64,000 nt of DNA from Sphaerotilus montanus (lineage in GTDB: Bacteria > Pseudomonadota > Gammaproteobacteria > Burkholderiales > Burkholderiaceae_C): assembly GCF_013410775.1 (NCBI RefSeq), contig NZ_JACCFH010000001.1, positions 1,116,001 through 1,180,000 on the forward strand, in the 5' to 3' direction. The notes beneath the pieces are model-generated. The model did not search any database, was not told the DNA's origin, and saw only the letters and a program-made list of their open reading frames with translations. Position numbers and translations under genes: made by a program. Within the stretch, counting starts at the first letter, position 1, and every line of letters starts with the position of its first letter. Positions 1 to 9,720 of this stretch are shown here, piece after piece.

Positions 1-1884
1 GTCGGCGACCTGCTCGACGGTGATCTCGGCCTCGACGTCGCGCACCAGCGTGCGGAAGGTCTCGGACTGGTGGGCGCGGCGCAGCGTGTCGAGCAGCTCG
101 CCCTCGTCGGCCTCGCCGGAGCGGATCCAGGCCTGGTGGCGCTCCTCCAGATCGCGGGCATAGGCGACGGCGTCGAAGCGCTCGTGCATCAGCCGGGCGT
201 CCGCCAGTTCGTCGATCACGCCCGGGTGCTGCATCAGGTAGCGCATCGGCCAGCGGGCCAGCCCGAGCAGATGCAGCAGCCGGCCGAGCACCTCGCCGCG
301 TTCGGCCAGCAGGGCCAGGTAGCTGTCGCGGCGCAGCAGCGGCTCCAGCCAGTCCACGAAGCGCAGCAGCGCGGTCTCGCCGATCTCGGGTTCGTCCTGG
401 GTCAGCCGGCGCGCGCGCATCAGCAGCCGCACCAGCCGCGCCCGTCCCTCGTCGCGCAGCAAGGCCACCCGCGGCGAGGCCACCAGCAGCCGCAGCCGCT
501 CGGCCAGCGGGGCGGACAGGCCCTCGATCTGCGGCAACTGCTCCAGCGTGGGCGGCGTGCCGTTGCAGCGGCTGCAGGTGCCCGGACCGCTGCGCGCCGG
601 CGCGCTGCGGCCGTCGTGCAGCAAGGCGTCGAACTCGGTGGCCACCAGCTCGCGGTGGGTGCACAGCGCGTCGAGCAGTTCGCAGGCATCGACCGTGCAC
701 GCCATGCGCATCGAGCCGGCGATCCAGCGCAGGTCGGCGTCCGCCGTGGGCAGCAGGTGGGTCTGCTGGTCATCGAGGTACTGGATGCGGTGCTCGACCC
801 GGCGCAGGAAGGTGTAGGCCGCCGCCAGCTTCTCCGCCGTCTCCTGCGGGATCAGGCCGACACCGGCCAGACGCTGCAGCGCCTTGAGCGTCGGGCGGGT
901 GCGGATCTCGGGGAACTGCCCGCCACGCACCACCTGCAGCAGCTGCACGGTGAACTCGATCTCGCGGATGCCACCGCGCGAGAGCTTCACGTCGTTGGCA
1001 CGCTCCGGGCGGCCGGCGGCGCGGCGGTTGGCCTCGTCGCGCACCTTCTGGTGCAGCTGGCGCAGGCCCTCGAACACGCCGTAGTCGAGATAACGCCGGT
1101 ACACGAAGGGCGTCACCACATCGCGCAGCGCCTTGGCCCGCCCGGACGTGACGGAGGCCCGTGGTGCCACGACCCGGCTCTTCAGCCAGGCGAAGCGCTC
1201 CCATTCGCGGCCCTGCACCAGGAAATACTCCTCCAGCATCGCCAGGCTCACGACCGGCGGGCCGGAATTGCCGTTGGGCCGCAGCGCCAGGTCCATGCGG
1301 AAGACGAAGCCGTCCTCGGTCACGTCGCCGATCAGGGCGCGCAGCGTGCGCGCCACCAGCGAGAAGTACTCGTGCGCGGAGATGGTGCGGCCACCGCTGG
1401 CGTTGCCGGCGGTCTGGCCGTCTTCCTCGTAGACGTAGACGAGATCGATATCGGAGGACACGTTCAGCTCGCGCGAGCCGAGCTTGCCCATGCCGATGAT
1501 CCAGAAGTCGATCGGCTGGCCCTCGGCGGTGTACGGGGCACCGTGCAGCGCATCCTGCTCGGCGCGGGCGGCGGCCAGCGCGGCTTCGAGCGTTACCTCG
1601 GCCAGCTCGGTCATCGCGCGGGTGACCACCTCGACATCGGCCTGCTGCTCGACATCAAGCACCACCAGCCGCTCCATCACCAGCTGCCGCGTCAGGCGCA
1701 GCGCCGAGGCCAGGCTGCGTCCACGGGCCAGCCAGGCGTCCAGCGTGGCCTGCATGGACGCCCGGTCGGGCGGGCCATCGGCCAGCAGCGCCAGATCGGC
1801 CCCTCGGACCCTGCGCACCCGCTGCACGTAGCGGCTGTGGTCGGCGGTGGCGGTCGTCACTGCGGTCTCGGACGGGGTCTGCAT
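1..1884 (-). CDS. glnE: GlnE, bifunctional glutamine synthetase adenylyltransferase/adenylyl-removing enzyme (partial)
   Basis: GlnE adds and removes AMP on the regulatory tyrosine of glutamine synthetase in response to PII and glutamine. The minus frame is open for 628 codons from the ATG at 1884 to the window edge, so the C-terminal part lies outside. About 150 residues in is the signature GMGKLGSRELNVSSDIDLVY of the first nucleotidyltransferase domain, followed by RMDLALRPNG and SRGGIREIEFTVQLLQVVRGG. These mark the adenylyl-removing half and the start of the linker; the second nucleotidyltransferase motif is expected beyond the window. The family is usually 900-1000 residues, which fits the truncation. 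Its substrate GlnA is encoded at 40824-42239 and keeps the target tyrosine motif. The gene is divergent from yhdP with a 67-bp gap. Confidence 0.96.
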   Translation of the reverse strand, partial: MQTPSETAVTTATADHSRYVQRVRRVRGADLALLADGPPDRASMQATLDAWLARGRSLASALRLTRQLVMERLVVLDVEQQADVEVVTRAMTELAEVTLEAALAAARAEQDALHGAPYTAEGQPIDFWIIGMGKLGSRELNVSSDIDLVYVYEEDGQTAGNASGGRTISAHEYFSLVARTLRALIGDVTEDGFVFRMDLALRPNGNSGPPVVSLAMLEEYFLVQGREWERFAWLKSRVVAPRASVTSGRAKALRDVVTPFVYRRYLDYGVFEGLRQLHQKVRDEANRRAAGRPERANDVKLSRGGIREIEFTVQLLQVVRGGQFPEIRTRPTLKALQRLAGVGLIPQETAEKLAAAYTFLRRVEHRIQYLDDQQTHLLPTADADLRWIAGSMRMACTVDACELLDALCTHRELVATEFDALLHDGRSAPARSGPGTCSRCNGTPPTLEQLPQIEGLSAPLAERLRLLVASPRVALLRDEGRARLVRLLMRARRLTQDEPEIGETALLRFVDWLEPLLRRDSYLALLAERGEVLGRLLHLLGLARWPMRYLMQHPGVIDELADARLMHERFDAVAYARDLEERHQAWIRSGEADEGELLDTLRRAHQSETFRTLVRDVEAEITVEQVAD

Positions 1885-1951
1885 GGCATGCTTTCGGGTC
1901 TGTGCTAGCTTCGCTGTGTTCAATTCACCGGCGCCTGGTTCGGCTGCATTC

Positions 1952-4900
1952 ATGCCTGTGGTTCCCTGGTCATCCGATCTGCTGCACTGGAGCCGGCGCG
2001 CCGGCGGCATGGTGCTGCGCGTCGCATTCTGGAGCATTGCTGCCGTTGCCGCGCTGACGTTGACCGCGTGGCTGATCCTGCAGTGGGGGATTTTGCCCCG
2101 ACTGGACACCTGGCGCCCCGGGCTGGAAACCTGGGCCAGCCGCTCGCTGGGCATGGACGTCCGCCTGGGGGCGCTGCAGGTCACCGGGGACGCGTGGGCG
2201 CCGGTGGTGACGCTGAGCGACCTGCGCATGGTGGATCCGCACGGGCATGAAGCCCTGCGGCTGGCCCGGGTCGAGGCGGTCATCACCCCAGGCTCCCTGC
2301 TGCCGCGCTCCCTCACGCGCTGGTGGCCGCACGTGCAGCGGCTGGAACTGGACGCCCTGCATCTGGCGCTGCGCCGGGACCGGCGCGGGCAGATCTTCCT
2401 GGCCGGACTGCCGCTGGAGCGCACCGACGCCCGCAACGAGGATGGCCGCGTGGCCGACTGGCTGTTCAGCCAGGCCGAGATCCGGCTGCGCGGCGCCAGC
2501 CTGTCGTGGCACGACGAACAGCGGGGCGCCGACCCGCTGGTGCTCACCGGCGTCGATCTGGACCTGCGCAACCCGGTCGGCCGGCACGTCCTGCGCCTGA
2601 GTGCCACGCCGCCCGAGGGATGGGGCAGCCGCTTCTTCGCCAGTGCCGAAATGGCGCGACCGCTGCGCTCGCTGCTGTCGATGACCGGGTTGCAGCACCC
2701 GGGGGACTGGCGGCAATGGGCCGGTGTCGTGCAGGCCGACTGGCCGCTGGTGGATGTCAGCCAGTTGCGCCGGCATGTCGACCTGCCCTTCGACCTGATG
2801 GAGGGCCGCGGCCGGCTCGCCACCCGCATCGACGTGGCGCAGGGCCGCCTGACCGGGGCCACCGCGGACCTGCAGCTGCAAGCGGTCACGCTGCGCCTGG
2901 CCAGGGGACTGCCGCCCGTGGCGCTGCGGCGCATCGCCGGCCAGCTGGAAGTGCGCCACGGCGACCAGGGCAGCGTGGTCCGGGCACGCCAGCTGTCCTT
3001 CCAGTCGCAGCCACCGGCCGATGCCACCGCCAGCACCGCCACCCCCGACCCGAGCCTCTGGCCCGCCACCGATCTGGAGCTGCGGCTCGACGGGCCCGCC
3101 GGCGCCTGGACGGGCGGCGCCTTCAAGGCCTCGCTGGTCGATCTGGGGCTGCTGGCGCAATCGGCCGCCCATGTGCCGCTGGCCGGACCGATGCGGCGCC
3201 TGCTGGACGCCACCCGCCCGCGCGGCCAGCTGCGACAGTTCGCCTACGAATGGGCCGGCGATCCGGAGCGGCCCACCCGCTGGCGTGCCCGCGGCGCCGC
3301 TGACGCCCTGAGTCTCGCGGCCGAGCCGGCCACCACCGCCCTCACGTCGACCGCCACGCCCGGGCGCCCGGGCATGCACGGCGGACACGTGCGTTTCGAC
3401 GTCACGGACCTCGGCGGCCAGGCCGATCTGCGCATCGCCCAGGGGGATCTGGAGTTTCCGGGGGTGTTCGAGCAGCCCCGCGTGGCCCTCGATCGGCTGC
3501 AGGCCGACGTGCGCTGGACGCTGCAGCGCCCGGCTGCCGCCCCCGCTGGCACCCGCCCGGCCATCGAGGTCCACGTCCGGCGCGCAGTCTTCGACACCGC
3601 CGATGGCGCGGGCGAGTTCTCCGGGCGCTGGCACACCGGCCCGACCGCCGGCCCGGTCTTCGGTCCTGCGGGCTGGCTGCCCGGCCGCATCGATCTGGAG
3701 GCCCGGGTCCACCAGATCCACGCCGACCGCATCCACCGCTACCTGCCGCTGGGCATCGCCGGGTCGGTCCGCGACTACCTGCGCGCGGCACTCGTGGCCG
3801 GATCGGCACGCGAGGTGCATGCCCGCGTGCGCGGCCCGGTGCTCGACTTTCCCTACACCCGGCCCGGACAGGGCGAGTTCGCCATCGCCGGTCGTTTCGA
3901 GCAGGTCACCTTCGACGCGGTGCCCGACAGCACCTGGCCCCGCTACACCGACGGCGCCGGCCACCTCGTCGTCCAGGGCCACCAGCTGCGGCTGCTGCAG
4001 ACCCGTGCCCGGCTCGGCCAGACCGGCAGCGGCCAATTCGCGCTGGAGGACATCGAAGGCGGCATCGACCAGCTGGCCCACGACCCCGTGCTGCGCCTGA
4101 CCGGCCTGGGCCACGGCACCACGGCCGATGCGCTGCAGTACCTGCGCGACAGTCCGCTCGACGGCTGGCTGGACCACGCGTTCCTGCCCGCCCGCGGCGA
4201 CGGCCAGACCCGGCTCGCGCTGCAGATCGCCGTGCCCCTGCAACAGGCCAGGGACACGACGGTGGCCGGCCGGGTCGATCTGAGCGAGACGCGACTGCAG
4301 ATGCGTCCGGACGTGCCGGCGCTGGAGGCCGTGCAGGCACGCCTCGAATTCACCGAGCGCCAGTTCCACCTGACGCAGGGCAGTGCGCAGGTCGCGGGCG
4401 GTCGGTTCGCCTTCGACGGCCACCTCGACGAGGCCGGTGTGCTGCGATTCGCCGGCCAGGGCCACGCCACAGCCCAGGGTCTGCGCGACCTGGGTGCGAT
4501 CGACCCGGTCGTCCGGCTCGCACACCAGTTCGACGGCCAGGCGGACTACCGCCTGCAACTGGCCCTGACCCCAGGCGGCCCGACCGTCCAGGTGGACAGC
4601 GATCTGGTCGGACTGGCCAGCCGTCTGCCGGCACCGCTGAACAAGCCCGCCGCACAGCCCGTCGTGCTGCGGGTCCGTCTCCAGCCCCAGGCACAAGCCG
4701 CCAGTCCGGCCACCGCGACGCTGCTGGAGATCGACGCCCGCACGGCGGCCGCGCCGCTGCTGTCCACCCGACTGCTGCACGATGGCGACCCTGTGAACGG
4801 CGGGCTGCGCGGGCAGATCCGGATCGGCAGCGCCGAGCAGGGGCCCTCGCCTGACAAGGGCATCGACATCGGCATCGCGCTGCCACGGCTGTCGCTGGAC

Positions 4901-6160
4901 GACTGGCAGACCTGGCTGCAACGGGCACGGCAGGCCGGCCATCTGCCCTCGGTGGACCACCCGGGCGCGCCGGACGAGGCCCACGGACTGCCGCTGCACC
5001 AGATCCGGCTGCAGGTGGCCGACCTCGCCACCCACGGCCACCGCCTGACCGGCGTCGACGCCACGCTGCAGCCGTCCGGCACGCCCGTCCGCACCTGGAC
5101 CGGCACGATCGAGGCCGACCAGCTGGCGGGCCGGATCACGCTGCGCACCGCGACACCGCAGACCCCTGCCACCCTGCAGGCGCGACTCGGCCGGCTGGCC
5201 CTGCCGTGGCCGACGGCACCGCTCGCCGAGTCCATCGCCCGTCCCGAACCTGGCGCGGAACCCCTGCCAGGGCTGGATGTGGTCGTCGAGGACCTGGTGT
5301 TCGGCGGCAGGCACCTCGGCCGGCTCGAATTGCAGGGCGGTCCGAACCCGGACACCCGGCTGCCCACCGTGGTCAACGGCGAATGGCGCCTGAACCAGCT
5401 CGCTCTGACCCGGCCCGAGGCCCGCCTGAGCGCCGTGGGCGTGTGGGATCCGGCGGACCGGGAGGGGGCGACCGGAACGGGCACCAGCCGCCTCACCTTC
5501 CGGCTGGACGTGGACGACGGCGGCCGCTGGCTCGACCAGCTCGGCTGGACAGGCCTGCTGGAGGGCGGCCGCGGCTACCTCGGCGGCCAGCTGCGCTGGC
5601 CCGGCCCGCCAACGGCACTGACGCTGGCACAGCTGGGTGGCACGGTGCGCCTCGACGTCGACAACGGCCAGTTCCTGCAGGCCGAGCCGGGCGCCGGTCG
5701 GCTGTTCGGCGCGCTGAATCTGCAGTCGCTGCCACGGCGCCTGTCGCTCGATTTCCGGGACCTGTACCAGAAGGGGTTCAGCTTCGACCGCATCGATGGC
5801 GACGTGCAGATCCGCCTCGGCGCGGCGGACACGCACAACCTGCGCGTGCGCGGCGTGCAGGCCATGGTGCTGGCCGAAGGCAGCGCCAGCCTGACGAGTG
5901 CGACCCAGGATCTGCGGGTCTGGATCGTGCCGGACCTGAACGCTGGTGCCGCGTCCCTGGCCTACGCGGTGATCAACCCCGCCGTGGGGCTCGGCACGCT
6001 GGTGACGCAGTGGCTGCTGCAGCGCCCGCTGACCGAGGCGGCCACGCGCGAGTACCGCGTCACCGGCCCCTGGGGGGCCCCACAGATCACGCCGGTCGAC
6101 CGCTCCCCCCTGCCCACGTCCATGCCATTGCCCTTGACCCGAAAGGACCGCTCCCCATGA
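1952..6160 (+). CDS. yhdP: YhdP/AsmA-like family envelope protein
   Basis: A large protein of about 1402 residues with one N-terminal membrane helix (roughly residues 20-45) followed by a long beta-rich periplasmic region. In E. coli, YhdP, TamB and YdbH act redundantly in moving phospholipids to the outer membrane; that role is carried over here by family only. The C-terminal stretch, with DLYQKGFSFDRIDGDVQI and VIVPDLN-like AsmA C-terminal signatures, supports the assignment. The frame is open from 1847, but that would overlap glnE, so the ATG at 1952 is chosen; 2009 is also possible just before the helix. The stop TGA overlaps the ATG of the amidase gene, implying translational coupling. 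Confidence 0.88.
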   Translation: MPVVPWSSDLLHWSRRAGGMVLRVAFWSIAAVAALTLTAWLILQWGILPRLDTWRPGLETWASRSLGMDVRLGALQVTGDAWAPVVTLSDLRMVDPHGHEALRLARVEAVITPGSLLPRSLTRWWPHVQRLELDALHLALRRDRRGQIFLAGLPLERTDARNEDGRVADWLFSQAEIRLRGASLSWHDEQRGADPLVLTGVDLDLRNPVGRHVLRLSATPPEGWGSRFFASAEMARPLRSLLSMTGLQHPGDWRQWAGVVQADWPLVDVSQLRRHVDLPFDLMEGRGRLATRIDVAQGRLTGATADLQLQAVTLRLARGLPPVALRRIAGQLEVRHGDQGSVVRARQLSFQSQPPADATASTATPDPSLWPATDLELRLDGPAGAWTGGAFKASLVDLGLLAQSAAHVPLAGPMRRLLDATRPRGQLRQFAYEWAGDPERPTRWRARGAADALSLAAEPATTALTSTATPGRPGMHGGHVRFDVTDLGGQADLRIAQGDLEFPGVFEQPRVALDRLQADVRWTLQRPAAAPAGTRPAIEVHVRRAVFDTADGAGEFSGRWHTGPTAGPVFGPAGWLPGRIDLEARVHQIHADRIHRYLPLGIAGSVRDYLRAALVAGSAREVHARVRGPVLDFPYTRPGQGEFAIAGRFEQVTFDAVPDSTWPRYTDGAGHLVVQGHQLRLLQTRARLGQTGSGQFALEDIEGGIDQLAHDPVLRLTGLGHGTTADALQYLRDSPLDGWLDHAFLPARGDGQTRLALQIAVPLQQARDTTVAGRVDLSETRLQMRPDVPALEAVQARLEFTERQFHLTQGSAQVAGGRFAFDGHLDEAGVLRFAGQGHATAQGLRDLGAIDPVVRLAHQFDGQADYRLQLALTPGGPTVQVDSDLVGLASRLPAPLNKPAAQPVVLRVRLQPQAQAASPATATLLEIDARTAAAPLLSTRLLHDGDPVNGGLRGQIRIGSAEQGPSPDKGIDIGIALPRLSLDDWQTWLQRARQAGHLPSVDHPGAPDEAHGLPLHQIRLQVADLATHGHRLTGVDATLQPSGTPVRTWTGTIEADQLAGRITLRTATPQTPATLQARLGRLALPWPTAPLAESIARPEPGAEPLPGLDVVVEDLVFGGRHLGRLELQGGPNPDTRLPTVVNGEWRLNQLALTRPEARLSAVGVWDPADREGATGTGTSRLTFRLDVDDGGRWLDQLGWTGLLEGGRGYLGGQLRWPGPPTALTLAQLGGTVRLDVDNGQFLQAEPGAGRLFGALNLQSLPRRLSLDFRDLYQKGFSFDRIDGDVQIRLGAADTHNLRVRGVQAMVLAEGSASLTSATQDLRVWIVPDLNAGAASLAYAVINPAVGLGTLVTQWLLQRPLTEAATREYRVTGPWGAPQITPVDRSPLPTSMPLPLTRKDRSP

Positions 6161-6975
6161 AGATCGCCGCTCTCCAGATGGTATCGACGCCCCGGGTCGA
6201 GGACAACCTCGCCCGCGCCGCGGAACTGGTCGCCCAGGCGGCCGCGCAGGGGGCGGAGCTGGTCGTGCTGCCCGAATACTTCTGCCTGATGGGCCGGCAG
6301 GACCGTGACAAGCTCGCGGTGGCGGAGTCGGCGGGCCACGGGCCGATCCAGGCGCTGCTGTCCGGTCTGGCGCGCCAGCACCGGCTGTGGCTGGTCGGCG
6401 GCACGCTGCCGATGGCGCTGGAGGGGGACCCCGAGCACGCCTCGAACACCTCGCTCGTCTTCGGGCCGGACGGCACGCTCGCCGCCCGCTACGACAAGAT
6501 CCACCTGTTCCGCTACGACGACGGCGAGCGCCGCTACGACGAGGCGGCCACGCTGCGCCCCGGCGAACAGCCGGTGGCCTTCGACGCCACCGCCCGGGAC
6601 GGCACGGTGCACCGGGTGGGACTGTCGGTCTGCTACGACCTGCGGTTTCCGGAGCTGTACCGGCGCCTGATGCAGCCGCCCTGCAGCGTGCTGGTGGTGC
6701 CGGCTGCGTTCACATGGCCGACCGGACAGGCGCACTGGGAGCTGCTGCTGCGCGCCCGGGCGGTGGAAAACCAGTGTTACGTCATTGCCAGCGCCCAGGG
6801 CGGCCGGCACGAGAACGGCCGGCGCACCTGGGGCCACTCGATGGTGATCGACCCCTGGGGCACCGTGCTGGCGGTGCAGGACGAAGGCGACGGGGTCGTG
6901 TGCGCGGAGCTGGACAGGGCCCAGCTGGCGCGCGTGCGGACCCAGTTGCCGGCGCTGCAGCACCGCCGGCTCTGA
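6157..6975 (+). CDS. Carbon-nitrogen hydrolase, Nit1/deaminated glutathione amidase type
   Basis: A 272-residue nitrilase-superfamily amidase. The catalytic triad is visible as Glu40 (LPEYF), Lys114 (YDKIHLF) and Cys159 (SVCYDLRFPE). The motifs RYDKIHLFRYDD and CYDLRFPELYR are typical of the Nit/YbeM branch, which hydrolyses deaminated glutathione as a metabolite-repair enzyme; that substrate is inferred from the family. The ATG overlaps the yhdP stop as ATGA, and a purine-rich GAAAGGA lies at 6141-6147, so the start is well supported. The gene converges with the ATP-grasp gene that ends at 6998, leaving 22 bp between them. Confidence 0.92.
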   Translation: MKIAALQMVSTPRVEDNLARAAELVAQAAAQGAELVVLPEYFCLMGRQDRDKLAVAESAGHGPIQALLSGLARQHRLWLVGGTLPMALEGDPEHASNTSLVFGPDGTLAARYDKIHLFRYDDGERRYDEAATLRPGEQPVAFDATARDGTVHRVGLSVCYDLRFPELYRRLMQPPCSVLVVPAAFTWPTGQAHWELLLRARAVENQCYVIASAQGGRHENGRRTWGHSMVIDPWGTVLAVQDEGDGVVCAELDRAQLARVRTQLPALQHRRL

Positions 6976-6997
6976 ACCGGCCCGCGCAGGCCACGCA

Positions 6998-8257
6998 TCA
7001 GGCCGCGTTCAGACCGAGCCGGCTGCGCACCCAGCGGCCGCTGCCCCGGCACTTGAGCGCCAGCCAGTCGACCGTCATCTGCACCGGCGGCCCCATGTCG
7101 CTCAGGTCGAACGCACGGTAGACCATGCCCGGGCGCAGCACCGTGCGCAGGTACTCGCCCCAGCCCAGGCGGCCTTCGCGGGACAGCACCCGGAACGCAC
7201 GGAAGTCGGCCTTGGCGCTCAGGTAGCGCAGGCCCACCCGCCACGCGGTCGGCGCCGCCTCCGGCCGGCCACAGACTTCGCTGTAGACCAGCCAGGGCAG
7301 GTTGAAGCCGGCCCGGGTCAGCAGCAGGCTGTTGGCACTCAGCCGCGGATTGACCTCCAGCAGCATGAACTGCCCGGTGCGGGCGTCGCGCTTGAAGTTC
7401 ATCACCACCATGCCGCGCAGCTTCAGCAGCGCGAGGATGTCGCTGGCCTCGGCCTCCAGGTCCGGCATCGAGACGGTCTCGACCAGGCAGCCCGTGCCGA
7501 CCTGAACCGGGAAGGTGCGCCACTTGCGGGTTGTCGCCACACGTTCGATCGGGCCGCTGCGGCTGATCCACGCGTGCACGCTGTAGTGCAGGTCGTCGCT
7601 GCCGGGCACGTAGTCCTGGAGCAGCACGTCCAGCCCGTGCGGCGCGATGCGGCAGCACACCCGCATCAGCTCTGCCGGCTCGTCGATCACCAGTGCCTTG
7701 GCCCGCGCGATCTCCGGGTCCATGCCCGGGCGCATCCAGGCTGTCGGCTGCGCCGGCTTGAGCACGACCGGATAGTCGATCACCCGGCTGAGCGCTTCAA
7801 CCTCTTCGAGCGTGCGCGGCGCATGCGTCACCGGCACTGGCAGGCGCAGCGCCTGGGCCAGTGCGGCGAAACGGCGCTTGTCCATCATGCGGTTCACCGT
7901 GTCGGGCGAGGCCGAGACCCACAAGGCCGTGCCGACCAGGTCCGCGTGCAGCGAGGCCAGGGCCCGCAGGTCGGTGTCGGCGGTCGGGAACACCGGCAGG
8001 GCCTGTCCGTGCCGCACCCGCAGTTCGCGCAGCACGCGCAGCAGGTGCTCCGGGCGGCGCGTGAAGTTGCGGGCGCAGATGTATTCGATGCAGTGGCGCG
8101 AGTAGCCCGACGGCGGAAACTCGTATTCGCCGATGACGATCACCGGCACCCCCTGCTCGCCCAGCGAGCGCACCATGTTCAGGTCGGCCCCCTGGGCCCC
8201 CAGGCAGGCGAGCACGACGGCTGGGCTTCGGGACGGGGTCTGGATATCAGAAGTCAT
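6998..8257 (-). CDS. ATP-grasp family carboxylate-amine ligase-like protein (copy 1)
   Basis: A 419-residue soluble protein with an N-terminal Rossmann-like segment (AVVLACLGAQGADLNMVRSL, residues 13-32) and an ATP-grasp fold. Lys167 in YPVVLKPAQPT is the expected nucleotide-binding lysine, and Glu301-Val-Asn303 in LLEVNPRL the metal-binding pair. It is a clear paralogue of the gene at 9721-11001, with the same residues at matching places throughout. ATP-grasp ligases couple ATP to joining a carboxylate to an amine or thiol; the substrate is unknown here. It is the last gene of a four-gene minus-strand set and has its own 160-bp upstream gap, which carries a motif shared with the head of the set. 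Confidence 0.85.
   Translation of the reverse strand: MTSDIQTPSRSPAVVLACLGAQGADLNMVRSLGEQGVPVIVIGEYEFPPSGYSRHCIEYICARNFTRRPEHLLRVLRELRVRHGQALPVFPTADTDLRALASLHADLVGTALWVSASPDTVNRMMDKRRFAALAQALRLPVPVTHAPRTLEEVEALSRVIDYPVVLKPAQPTAWMRPGMDPEIARAKALVIDEPAELMRVCCRIAPHGLDVLLQDYVPGSDDLHYSVHAWISRSGPIERVATTRKWRTFPVQVGTGCLVETVSMPDLEAEASDILALLKLRGMVVMNFKRDARTGQFMLLEVNPRLSANSLLLTRAGFNLPWLVYSEVCGRPEAAPTAWRVGLRYLSAKADFRAFRVLSREGRLGWGEYLRTVLRPGMVYRAFDLSDMGPPVQMTVDWLALKCRGSGRWVRSRLGLNAA
8135..8173 (-). repeat. 39-nt block identical to 10828-10866 (ATP-grasp copy 1)
   Basis: This stretch inside ATP-grasp copy 1 is base-for-base identical to 10828-10866 in copy 2, and both encode VRSLGEQGVPVIV. The flanking bases differ straight away. 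The two proteins are otherwise clearly diverged, so this is either a conserved hot spot kept by codon bias or a trace of gene conversion. Confidence 0.8.
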
Positions 8258-8308
8258 GGTGGGGAAAGATCCGCTCTGGAAGCGTTGACCGGAAATGCTG
8301 GGAACACG

Positions 8309-8320
8309 GCCACGTTTTTA
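8309..8320. promoter_or_regulatory. 12-bp motif shared with the promoter of the FemAB-like gene
   Basis: The plus strand reads GCCACGTTTTTA here, 52 bp upstream of ATP-grasp copy 1. Its exact reverse complement is at 12299-12310, upstream of the first gene of the cluster, and a variant is at 12333-12344. The shared motif suggests a common regulator for the gap before the last gene and the head of the cluster. This is inference from sequence identity alone. Confidence 0.4.
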
Positions 8321-8417
8321 CCGGATCAGGCCGCCTGGCGGAGGCCACGCACTCCCCGTCAACAGGGGGGCTGCGCACCGGCCCGCGCAATCCGCACGGT
8401 CATCTTGCGCAGGCCGC

Positions 8418-9704
8418 TCAGCGTCCGCCAAACATCATGCGGCGCGCCAGCAGCGACTTGAGCGGACCCACCTGCCCCAGCACCGCCAGCCCCGCCCCGC
8501 GCAGCGTGCTCAGCCCCGGCCACGGCCAGGTGAAGCTGCGGGCCAGGAAATCGGTGGCGGCGATCATTGCCCAGCGGTCCGGTGCCCGCTGCCATTCGAC
8601 CCGGCGCAGCGCCTGGTCGACATCGCCGTCGCGGGCCAGCCGGGTCACGAGTTCGTGCGCATCGCGCAGGCCCAGGTTCAGGCCCTGGCCGGCGACTGGA
8701 TGCAGGGTCTGCGCCGCGTTGCCGATGCGCACCGTGCGGCCCTGCACCAGCGTGCGCTCGGCGTTGAGGCCCAGCGCGAAACCCTTGAGCGGGCTGATCG
8801 ACACCAGCCGCCCCACCCGCTCCGGCAGCAGGTGGGTCAGCACGGCCAGGCGCTGCACCTCGCTCAGTTCGGCCACCGCGTCATCCGCGCGGTCGACACA
8901 CCAGACCAGCGCCGCACGGCGCCGCACGGTGCGTCCGTCGTCGGCCAGCGTCGTGCCGGGCAGCGGCAGCAGCGCGACCGGCCCCTCGGGCGTGAAGCGC
9001 TCGTGGGCGACACCCGCCTCGCCGCCCTCCAGCCCGATCGTGCCGACCCAGGCGGTCTGGCCATAGTCGCGGGCAACGGCCTTGCGGGCCTGCTCGGCGA
9101 ACACGCCGCCCTCCGCGATCACCGCCAGATGGTGCGACTCGACCAGGGCCCCGCCAGCCCCGGAGGCCGCGCCGACATCGATCTCCACTCCGCCGGGCAC
9201 CGTGCGCACGCCGCTCACCGCGCTGCCCCAGCGCACGGACAACCGACCCGGCTCGCGGGCACAGGCCGCCAGCCACGCCGCCCGCATCGGCGCGGCCAGT
9301 GCCCCATAGGGAATCACCGCGCCCAGTTGCGGCACGCCTTCGTCCTCCGCGCGCATCAGCAACTCGGGCGCAGGCGCCTTGCCGAGCAGGTCCAGCAGTC
9401 CCGGCTGCTGCTGCGACACGTGCACCGCCAGGATCGGCTCGGCGCGCTCGGCCATGTCCGCCCAGACGCCCAGCCGCTGCAACTCCAGCACGCTGCCCTG
9501 CGACAGCGCCAGCGTGCGCGGATCGCCGCTGACGTCGTGGTCGACGGACAGACGGTCGTAGACACACACCTGCGCGGACGGCAGGCGGCGTGCAGCCGAC
9601 AGCGCCAGCGCCAGACCGACCGGGCCGGCACCGACCACGGCCAGTTGCAGCACCGGGACATGGACATGGGCATGGGCATGGGCCCTCGAAAGGACAGCGG
9701 ACAT
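8418..9704 (-). CDS. UbiH/UbiF/COQ6-family FAD-dependent hydroxylase
   Basis: A 428-residue flavoprotein monooxygenase. The N-terminal FAD fingerprint is AVVGAGPVGLALALSAARR; SGDPRTLALSQGSVLELQRLG and RIGNAAQTLHPVAGQGLNLG (C-terminal third) are the UbiH/COQ6 family motifs. Members hydroxylate the ring of ubiquinone intermediates using O2 and NAD(P)H. The ATG at 9704 has an AGGAG six bases upstream; a longer frame to 9755 would run into the preceding gene. The first residues contain a His-Ala/His-Val run (AHAHAHVHV) from a short ATG-GGC microrepeat. It sits between two ATP-grasp paralogues, 16 bp after copy 2. It could serve ubiquinone synthesis or hydroxylate a product of this cluster; I cannot decide from sequence. 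Confidence 0.88.
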   Translation of the reverse strand: MSAVLSRAHAHAHVHVPVLQLAVVGAGPVGLALALSAARRLPSAQVCVYDRLSVDHDVSGDPRTLALSQGSVLELQRLGVWADMAERAEPILAVHVSQQQPGLLDLLGKAPAPELLMRAEDEGVPQLGAVIPYGALAAPMRAAWLAACAREPGRLSVRWGSAVSGVRTVPGGVEIDVGAASGAGGALVESHHLAVIAEGGVFAEQARKAVARDYGQTAWVGTIGLEGGEAGVAHERFTPEGPVALLPLPGTTLADDGRTVRRRAALVWCVDRADDAVAELSEVQRLAVLTHLLPERVGRLVSISPLKGFALGLNAERTLVQGRTVRIGNAAQTLHPVAGQGLNLGLRDAHELVTRLARDGDVDQALRRVEWQRAPDRWAMIAATDFLARSFTWPWPGLSTLRGAGLAVLGQVGPLKSLLARRMMFGGR

Positions 9705-9720
9705 CTCGGCTCCTGAGCGG

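Noticed and set aside
70-1908. 612-codon plus-strand open frame opposite glnE
   Set aside because: The minus strand encodes GlnE with unmistakable motifs; the plus frame is a shadow.
1970-5836. 1288-codon minus-strand open frame opposite yhdP
   Set aside because: It is a codon-bias shadow of yhdP with no family features.
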